DNA of 36,775 bases from Chloroflexaceae bacterium (GTDB lineage Bacteria; Chloroflexota; Chloroflexia; Chloroflexales; Chloroflexaceae), in contig JANQID010000030.1 of NCBI GenBank assembly GCA_028282325.1, positions 1 through 36,775 on the forward strand, given 5' to 3'. Positions 1-6,900 of the stretch are shown piece after piece. A model generated the notes under the pieces. It saw nothing but the letters and a program-made list of their open reading frames with translations. It made no database searches and had not been told where the DNA came from. Both the position numbers and the translations under genes were made by a program. Numbering within the stretch: position 1 is the stretch's first letter; each line of letters begins with the position of its first letter.

Positions 1-403
1 AGCGCAGCGGAACGAAGGGTCACAGCCATCCATTTGGCTGCCACTGTCCACGCCTGAGATTATTCACTCCGCTACGCTGCGTTCAGAATGACACAGCGAT
101 TTGTCACCCTGAGTGCAGCGCAGCGAAACGAAGGGTCACAGCCATCCATTTGGCTGCCACTGTCCACGCCTGAGATTCTTCACTCCGCTACGCTGCGTTC
201 AGAATGACAGCGAACGCCGTTGTCACCCTGAGTGGAGCGCAGCGGAACGAAGGGTCACAGCCATCCATTTGGCAGCCACCGTCCACGCCTGAGATTCTTC
301 ACTCCGCTACGCTGCGTTCAGAATGACACAGCGATTTGTCACCCTGAGTGGAGCGCAGCGGAACGAAGGGTCACAGCCATCCATTTGGCTGCCACTCTGC
401 AAC
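1..403. repeat. Tandem array of a ~117-bp dispersed intergenic repeat
   Basis: Four direct copies begin at about 1, 117, 236 and 352, so the period is 116-119 bp; the last copy is cut off near 403 and the first is cut by the window edge. Each unit holds an imperfect palindrome (CACCCTGAGTGG...GAAGGGT), the phrase CATCCATTTGGCTGCCAC, and a second part reading CACTCCGCTACGCTGCGTTC followed by AGAATGAC. The same family recurs at 3640-3872. I see no convincing gene in this 425-bp stretch: the open frames across it are accidents of the repeat and change between copies. The spacing and identical interiors rule out a CRISPR array. Confidence 0.9.
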
Positions 404-425
404 CTACCATCTCAGATCCCCAACC

Positions 426-3269
426 CTACCCCCCGGCTGGCAAATAGACATACACGCCCAGCACATCCGGCGGCGTTTGTGGCTCGATCCGGTAGCTCAC
501 CCCGCGAGTGCGTGAGGCGGTACGGACGCGCCGGTGCGCGTCGAGTAGCCGCTCGCCGCGAGCCTGAGCCACATCGTTCAGGTGCGGCCAGAGTGGCTCG
601 AAGTCGTCGAGTACCCTGCGCAGGAAGTGGACGGCCTGGTCGGGATTGGTGTTGGCTGCGACGGCGACCTGCAACAACGGTTCGGCGACCTCTGCGTCGA
701 GCCACTCGGCCCGCTGCGGAGCGCCGGCGAACGCCAGCAACGCGCACTCTTCGGCCAGCAGTGCCGTTTCGCTGCCCGCACGGCGGGTGATGATATGGTA
801 GCGGAAGCGCAGCAGCAGCAACGTCGTTTGCTTTGCCACCGCCCGGGTACGGATCACCCCACAACGGCGGGCCACACTCGTATCGATCACATCGAGCGCA
901 CTATCCATCACGAAGGTGGCCAACCCCTCGGCAAACGGGTGTGTGCGGCTCAGGTAGATCTCGCCGTCACTGACCGGCAGATCGAAGCGCACCGTGATCG
1001 ATCCGGCAATCCCGGTCGTGTCCTTCAGTGCCCGGGGTGCCTCGCTCAAGTCGATCTTGAGCACGCCGTTCGCCGATACCTGCGCCCCGAGCGCCCGGGT
1101 AGCCTGCTCGACAAATGTTGCCAGATCCACTCCTGAGCCGATCGCGTTGCGTACCTCGGCCAGTTCGCGGGCCACTTCTTCGACCTTGATACTCTCCTGG
1201 GCAAACATCGTCCGCGAGCGTTTCTCCCGCTCGGCAACCGTGTCCCAGTCGCGGAACAACTCCTCGCGCTGAGGAATGACCGCCTCTTCAAAGCCCGGCA
1301 GCATCGTCTGCTCGCTGCTCCTGACGGCACTCGCCCCGCGCAACAGCAATCCCTCGAAGATCGCCTCAACCACGCTATCGGCATTCACCGGCACCGGCAC
1401 CGACACTCCCAGCGAGCTACGGATCGTGCGGTGCTTACGAATGAGCACGTCGAGCACAATCCCGTCGATCTGGTTGTCGGCGCCGTAGTAGGTGATTACT
1501 TTCACCGTCGGGCGCGGCTGGCCATAGCGATCCACGCGACCCTCGCGCTGCTCGTGGCGGGTCGGGTTCCACGAGAGGTCATAGTGCAGCACCGCACTGA
1601 AGTGGTTCTGCAAGTTAATTCCCTCGCTGAGACAGTCGGTCGCGACGAGCACCCGCTGCGGTTTGTCGGCCAGCCCCAGCACGCGTTCTTCGCGCTCGTC
1701 GTGGGGCAGCAGCCCGGTCACCGCCTCGACCGCCACGTCGCGCGGCAGCTTCGTTTTCAGCGCCTCCGCGACATATTCGGCAGTCTGGATGAAGCGGCAG
1801 AAGACAATCGGCTGATAACCATCGGCGAGCAACTCGCGCACAAAGCCGATCGCTTGCTGGAGCTTCGTGTCCCCGCTACCCTTCAGCTTCTCAGCCTCGC
1901 GCGCCAGATCGAGCAAGCGGCGCCGGTGGGGCGATTCGTCGTCGGATTGCTCGCCGATGTCGCTTCCCGGCGTGACATCCATCCCCTCGGCGCTCTCGTC
2001 GTCGATCTGGTCGAGTACGGTGCGCCGTCCAATGCTGTCGGCCTCTTCTGCGCTGGAGGTATCGGCGGTTGCCGCCCGAGTGCGCAACGTCGCCGCCGCC
2101 GCCGCCGGACTCGATGCCAACGCCCGCAGCAACGCCAGCGCCGACCACCAGCGCACCCGCTGGCGATGCTGGTTGCCCCCGGCTGGATCAGTCACCGTCT
2201 CACGAGCGTAACGCAGCACCCGCTCAAATAGCTTGCGGTAGCCCTCGCTCAGTTTGTAGCTAGCCTCGCGATCGTCTCGTTCAGGGAAGGGCGTCTCGGC
2301 CTGCATGTAGTGGCGGATGTCACCGCGCCGGCGCTGCACCAGGTGCGCTGCCAGGCGGCGGCGGTACTGCTCATTGTGCGGGCCGGTCAGGTCATCGGGC
2401 AGATCGGCGAACTGCGGGTCGAGCAGGGCCAGCAACGAACGGAAGGCCGCCTCATCCCCGCTATGGGGCGTTGCCGTCACCAGAATCAGGTGGCGCTGCG
2501 GATCGGCAGCCAGCCCGGAGACCATCGCGTGACGCTGGTGGCGGCTGCCCCGCCGCTCGCCGCTCGCCGCCGAGGCGTGGGCTTCATCAACAATCACCAA
2601 CTCGGGGCAGGTACGCAAAAACTCGTCGCGCCGACGCTCGGCCTTGATGAAGTCGAGTGAGACAATCACATGGTCGTAGACTTCGAATAACGACTGACCC
2701 AGGCCGCAGCGCCGTTCGAGGCGGGTAGCGGTGCTGGGCAGCACCAGTTCCGCATCGAGATGGAACTTGTCGCGCAGTTCGGCCTGCCACTGTTCGGCCA
2801 GGTGTGGCGGACAGAGCACCGCCAGGCGTTGCACCTCGCCCCGGTCGAGCAGTTCGCGTGCAACCAGCCCGGCCTCGACGGTCTTGCCGATCCCAACGTC
2901 GTCAGCAATCAGCAGGCGCACCGGGTCGAGCTTGAGCGCCATCAACAGCGGGACGAGTTGGTAGGGTCGCGGCTCGACGGCAATGCGGGCAAACGAGCGA
3001 AACGGCCCGGCACTGGAGCGAAAACCCAATCGCACCGCATCGCGCAGCAAGCGGCACGACTGAGCATCGCCGGGTCGAGTCGGGTCGGGCAGGTCGAAAC
3101 GAGCCGGCTCAACCGGCTCGAGCGGCAGGTAGACCCCGGCGATCTCGTCGTCGGTTCCGCCGAGGGGGTGCAGCACCAACATCTCGGCGTTCGACTCGGG
3201 CAAGACGACCCACTCACGCCCGCGGGCGCGTACCAGTGAGCCGACAGCAAAGGTGTTGTGTGTATCCAT
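426..3269 (-). CDS. SNF2/RapA-type DEAH helicase, DrmD-like
   Basis: This is a 947-residue superfamily 2 ATPase, probably a DNA translocase. The first RecA lobe shows Walker A DDVGIGKT (residues 123-130), DEAH (228-231) and TATPH (265-269). The second lobe has ATDCLSEGINLQ and the motif VI region NPTRHEQREGRVDRYGQ. The layout, with a short N-terminal beta-rich segment, SNF2 core and a long C-terminal part without catalytic motifs, fits RapA/HepA-like proteins and the DrmD helicase of class 1 DISARM. That second comparison is from family memory and needs a search. It starts 3 bp after the stop of the small upstream gene, so the two are almost certainly co-transcribed and coupled; the ATG lacks a strong Shine-Dalgarno sequence of its own. 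No methylase gene sits nearby, which argues against ordinary DISARM. The 3' end abuts a repeat array. Confidence 0.85.
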   Translation of the reverse strand: MDTHNTFAVGSLVRARGREWVVLPESNAEMLVLHPLGGTDDEIAGVYLPLEPVEPARFDLPDPTRPGDAQSCRLLRDAVRLGFRSSAGPFRSFARIAVEPRPYQLVPLLMALKLDPVRLLIADDVGIGKTVEAGLVARELLDRGEVQRLAVLCPPHLAEQWQAELRDKFHLDAELVLPSTATRLERRCGLGQSLFEVYDHVIVSLDFIKAERRRDEFLRTCPELVIVDEAHASAASGERRGSRHQRHAMVSGLAADPQRHLILVTATPHSGDEAAFRSLLALLDPQFADLPDDLTGPHNEQYRRRLAAHLVQRRRGDIRHYMQAETPFPERDDREASYKLSEGYRKLFERVLRYARETVTDPAGGNQHRQRVRWWSALALLRALASSPAAAAATLRTRAATADTSSAEEADSIGRRTVLDQIDDESAEGMDVTPGSDIGEQSDDESPHRRRLLDLAREAEKLKGSGDTKLQQAIGFVRELLADGYQPIVFCRFIQTAEYVAEALKTKLPRDVAVEAVTGLLPHDEREERVLGLADKPQRVLVATDCLSEGINLQNHFSAVLHYDLSWNPTRHEQREGRVDRYGQPRPTVKVITYYGADNQIDGIVLDVLIRKHRTIRSSLGVSVPVPVNADSVVEAIFEGLLLRGASAVRSSEQTMLPGFEEAVIPQREELFRDWDTVAEREKRSRTMFAQESIKVEEVARELAEVRNAIGSGVDLATFVEQATRALGAQVSANGVLKIDLSEAPRALKDTTGIAGSITVRFDLPVSDGEIYLSRTHPFAEGLATFVMDSALDVIDTSVARRCGVIRTRAVAKQTTLLLLRFRYHIITRRAGSETALLAEECALLAFAGAPQRAEWLDAEVAEPLLQVAVAANTNPDQAVHFLRRVLDDFEPLWPHLNDVAQARGERLLDAHRRVRTASRTRGVSYRIEPQTPPDVLGVYVYLPAGG

Positions 3270-3272
3270 GCT

Positions 3273-3491
3273 TCAACCACGCAGCGCATCGACGTACTGC
3301 TGTGCATCAATGCCGTGCCAGATGTCGGCACCAAGCCCTTCCATATCGAGCAGGGTCAGTTCAGCTTCAGATTCGGTTGACTCAGGAGCGCCCAGATCCT
3401 GAGCGATGCGTACAAGAAGCTGGAGTCGTGTCGCACGAGGCAACGGTTTGATCTGTTGTTCGTAGAGCTGAAGGAGATGTTCCTGGTTCAT
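3273..3491 (-). CDS. Small antitoxin-like protein, no toxin partner visible
   Basis: This is a 72-residue acidic protein beginning MNQEHLLQLYEQQIK and ending DAQQYVDALRG. From memory it resembles a family of short proteins common in Chloroflexi and cyanobacteria, with an N-terminal helix for dimerisation or DNA binding and a C-terminal tail of the LEGLGAxIWxGxDAQxYV type, usually encoded just before PIN or RelE toxins. Here the residues are LDMEGLGADIWHGIDAQQYV. No toxin follows; the next gene, 3 bp downstream, is the SNF2 helicase. The ATG at 3491 was chosen because the longer frame to 3638 runs through a repeat. It could regulate the helicase operon, or be a remnant of a toxin-antitoxin pair. 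I am fairly sure it is a gene, less sure of its role. Confidence 0.7.
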   Translation of the reverse strand: MNQEHLLQLYEQQIKPLPRATRLQLLVRIAQDLGAPESTESEAELTLLDMEGLGADIWHGIDAQQYVDALRG

Positions 3492-3540
3492 AAGCCACAC
3501 TCGTTTCGTTTGCCCGCAAGTGTACCACGCTGTCATCCAA

Positions 3541-3638
3541 CCCTCTGAAGGCAAAAGGCCAAAGGAAAAAGGCAAAAACCTTGCCCCAGCCCTCTGAAGG
3601 CAAAAGGCTAAAGGAGAAAGGCAAAAACCTTGCCCCAA
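3541..3638. repeat. Direct repeat, two 49-bp units
   Basis: Two near-identical units (3541-3589 and 3590-3638) begin CCCTCTGAAGGCAAAAGGC and end ACCTTGCCCCA. They belong to the A-rich AAAGGCAAAAGG low-complexity family also seen at 3874-3931. They sit in the 448-bp gene-free stretch 3492-3939 between the two helicase units; I see no gene in that stretch, only repeats. Confidence 0.85.
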
Positions 3639-3639
3639 T

Positions 3640-3872
3640 CACCCTGAGTGCTGCGCTCAGAATGACAGTGAACGCCCTTGTCACCCTGAGTGGAGCGCAG
3701 CGGAACGAAGGGTCTCTGCCGTTGATCTGGCTGCCACCGTCCACGCCTGAGATACTTCACTCCGCTGCGCTCCGTTCAGAATGACAGCGAACGTCATTCC
3801 ACACCCAAGATTCTTCACTCCGCTGCGCAAGCCTGCCCTGAGCCTGTCGAAGGTTTCAGAATGACATCCGAC
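3640..3872. repeat. Further copies of the window-start intergenic repeat
   Basis: A partial copy at about 3640-3668 is followed by a near-complete copy from 3680 to 3800, in the same orientation as the array at 1-403, sharing CACCCTGAGTGGAGCGCAGC and GTCCACGCCTGAGAT. The tail also contains CCTGAGCCTGTCGAAGG (3837-3853), another short dispersed element, of which a variant occurs near 10778. Together with 1-403 this puts the antitoxin-like gene and SNF2 helicase between direct repeats. Confidence 0.85.
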
Positions 3873-3873
3873 G

Positions 3874-3931
3874 AAAGGCAAAAGGTAAAAGTAGGGTTGG
3901 GGGAGGTTTTTGCCTTTTACCTTTTGCCTTT
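3874..3931 (-). terminator. Long A/T-rich hairpin after the DUF1998 helicase gene
   Basis: AAAGGCAAAAGGTAAAA at 3874-3890 pairs perfectly with its complement at 3915-3931 around a 24-bp loop. It starts about 9 bp beyond the stop codon of the large helicase on the minus strand. No clean U-run follows the stem, so it may end or stabilise the transcript rather than act as a classic intrinsic terminator. Confidence 0.45.
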
Positions 3932-3939
3932 TGCCTTAC

Positions 3940-6900
3940 TCATGAGTTCCCAAAGATATACGGAAAACGCGCCAGCGTCGTGTCCCAATCGTCGGTATGG
4001 GCGAAGCGAATGACCATGTAGCCCAGATCCTCCAGGCACAGCTGCTGTTCTGCGTCACGGGCAGCGCGATCGGGATAGGTGTGGTGCGGGCCGTCAATAT
4101 AAATCACCGCCATATCGTCAGGATAGGCGAAGTCCGGGCGCGTCCCGCACGTCTCGATCAACATCTGGGCCTGGGTCGGGAGCCGGTATCCACGCTCGTC
4201 GAGCAGGCGCAGCCATGATCGCTCCAGTTCCGAGCTGGCCTGACGCAACAGCGAATCGCGGTGTTCGCTGCGGGTCTGCGCCACTGGCGAGGCTTCGACT
4301 GTTGCCAGTGCCAGTTGCCCCAGGATCGGGCGGATGGCCTGCCGGTCGAGCAGGGCGTGGTCGCGCTGGTTCGCGTAGGTCATCAGGCAGTCATAGCAAG
4401 CCGCTTCGCAATCCTCACGCGAGCGCGGGGCGCGCCGCTCATCCGCGCCGGTGTCCGGGTTGAAGTGGCAGATGCGCAGCGCTGCGCTCGCGACGCGGGC
4501 AATCGCGTCCCGGTTGTCGAGCAGGCGACTGAGGACGCCCGCACCGCCCTCCGCCGACTCGTAGAACAGCAGCAGTCGCCGATCCGACGAACTCGGCAGC
4601 GGCTCAGCCGCCAGTTCGTTGTCCTCAAGCTGGTAGACCACCTGGATCGCATTCTTCAGCGCCGCCTGGAGCGAGGCCATCTCCTCGACGGTCAGCGGTG
4701 CTTCCGGCGCGAACAGCAGACAGTTGCGGTAGTCTTCGACATAGGGGATGACCCGCTGGGTGCGAGCCGAGAGTGGATCGGTTTCGTCTTCCGCAGCCTG
4801 GTCGTTCTTGGCCCAGTAGCCCCGTTCGACATCAAGGACAAAACCGCGCTGTTCCTTGTCCTTCCGTCGCGTCCAGCCCAGGTTCATACGCCAGAGTGTT
4901 GCGGTATGACCGTAGGTCAGGCGGGCCAGCAGGGTGCCGTCATGCACGACATTCGCGGTGCGGACGGGGCTGGCCCGTTCACCGGTTTCCTCGAAGCGCA
5001 CACCGGTGATCAGCTCGTACCCCAGGCGCATGCGCTCTTCTTCGTCCGAATTGATCTTGTCACGGCGCTTGGTTGCCACGTTTTGCAGGCGGAACAGATT
5101 GCGCAGGGTCGTGTCGAGCGGCGCACCACAACGCTCGCACAAATCCGACCCGCCTGCATCACCGACCGGGTGCATGTAGCCGCAGCGCTCGCAGCGTTTG
5201 GCCCATCGCGTCAGCGGCTCCTCCTCGCTGGATGGCGGCAGGATGACTTTGTTGATCGTATAGCGCGAACCCTCGTGATAGACGATCGCACGTGGGCCGA
5301 ACTCGGAAATCGCCAGGAAGCGCGGGCGCGAGAGGAACTCGTCGCGCTGCCGGGTGCGCCGGGCCGGGATAAAGGCCGAGAGCGGCAGGCGCGGGAAGTT
5401 GTAGCCCGGCAGGAAGCCCTCGCTGGCGAAATAGCGGTAGCTGTAGAAATCCGACTGAGCCAGGTTGTCGATCTCGGTCAGCAGCTTGAGTTGTTCCTCC
5501 GCTTCGCGGCGCAGCCGTTCGGCCTGCTTCTTGTCCTCGGCGCTGCGGGAGGCGTCGCGAATGATCCTATCCTGCGAACGGGCCTGGGCCATTGCCGCCC
5601 GGTAGAGCCCGCGCCAGCGGTCGCACGTCTTGTCGAATGCGCGCGGCGCCTGGGCCAGCGTCGTATCGATCCACTCCTCCTGGAACCAGCCGGATGCCTC
5701 AAGTTCGGATCGGATCGACGCCAGCACCCGGTCGACTCGCGCCCGCGCCCGCTGCAAGGCGCGGGAGTCGTCGATATCGGCGCGCACGTTGTCGTGCAGT
5801 GCCAGCGTCGGCGTCTCGCCCGAAAGATCGAGCACATCCCGCAGCGATGTCCCCAGGCTCAGCCCCGTTTCGGCCAGCCAGATCGCATGAATGTGGGCGC
5901 GGATCAGGTCGCGGTTGGCCAGGTCGAGGCGCGGCGGAGTCACCGCACCGGCAACCATTAACTGTGGACGCTTGAAGAAATACTGATCATGCGGGCTGCC
6001 GGTCGAGCAGTAGCTGAACACCAGCGCTGGCTGGCCGCCGCGCCCGGCCCGCCCGCTGCGCTGGGCGTAGTTCGCCGGGGTAGGCGGCACGTTGCGCATA
6101 TTCACCACATTCAACTCGGCGATGTCCACCCCCAGTTCCATCGTCGGCGAACAGTAGAGGATCGGCAGATCGGCCGTGCGGAAGGCCGCCTCGCGATCCT
6201 GGCGATCCTCCGAAGGAACCTGAGCGGTATGCTCGCGGGCCTCCAGCCCCAGAAGCGTTGACGCCGCCTCCTGGTAGAAATGGACGAAAAAGGCGTTGGT
6301 GCGCCCGCCCTCCTGCGACTCGTTCGAGGTGCGGATGGGATCACGAAAGGGGCGCGTTCCGTCGCCGCCGATCCAGCGCAACGCCGCTGCCGGCAGTTGA
6401 TAGCCGGGGACATCGGTCTCGTCTTTTGCTGGAGCCACAACCGTCACCAGTTCAGCCTGCTGCAAGCCGGTGAGCAGGTCACGGATCAGCGCGTCGCTAT
6501 CTTCCAGCCGCAGCCGCTCCGAGAAATCAGGGAAGGTCGTGCGTCGGCGCAGATACTGGCCGAACCCGCCGCGCGGGGAGAGATATACATTGCCGCCGTA
6601 GTCGTGCGGGCCGCGTGAGCGAGGATAAAGCACGGATGCATGTTCCAGACGCTCATGCTCATCAAGCGCCCAGGGAGCGCGCAGACGCTGGCTGCTCTCC
6701 TGCTGAATACGCTCCTGGTAGCGCTCGTCGAGATAATCGACCTTGATCGCCAGCTCGCGCCGCATAAAATCGAGCAGCGTCTTCGCGATGAGCATACGCG
6801 TCTCAATGGTCGCGCCGACCAGGGCTGGGTGCGCGTTCTGCCAGATATCCGCGGCGGCGCAAACCTCGTCAAGCGATTCGTACCGGATGTCGAGCAGACC

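Noticed and set aside
1-403. Regularly spaced repeats that might be a CRISPR array
   Set aside because: The whole 117-bp unit is repeated, with no unique spacers, and the same sequence occurs singly elsewhere in the window.
4261-5961. 566-codon plus-strand open frame
   Set aside because: It lies fully antisense within the DUF1998 helicase, whose motifs are intact; the long frame is a by-product of high GC codon use.
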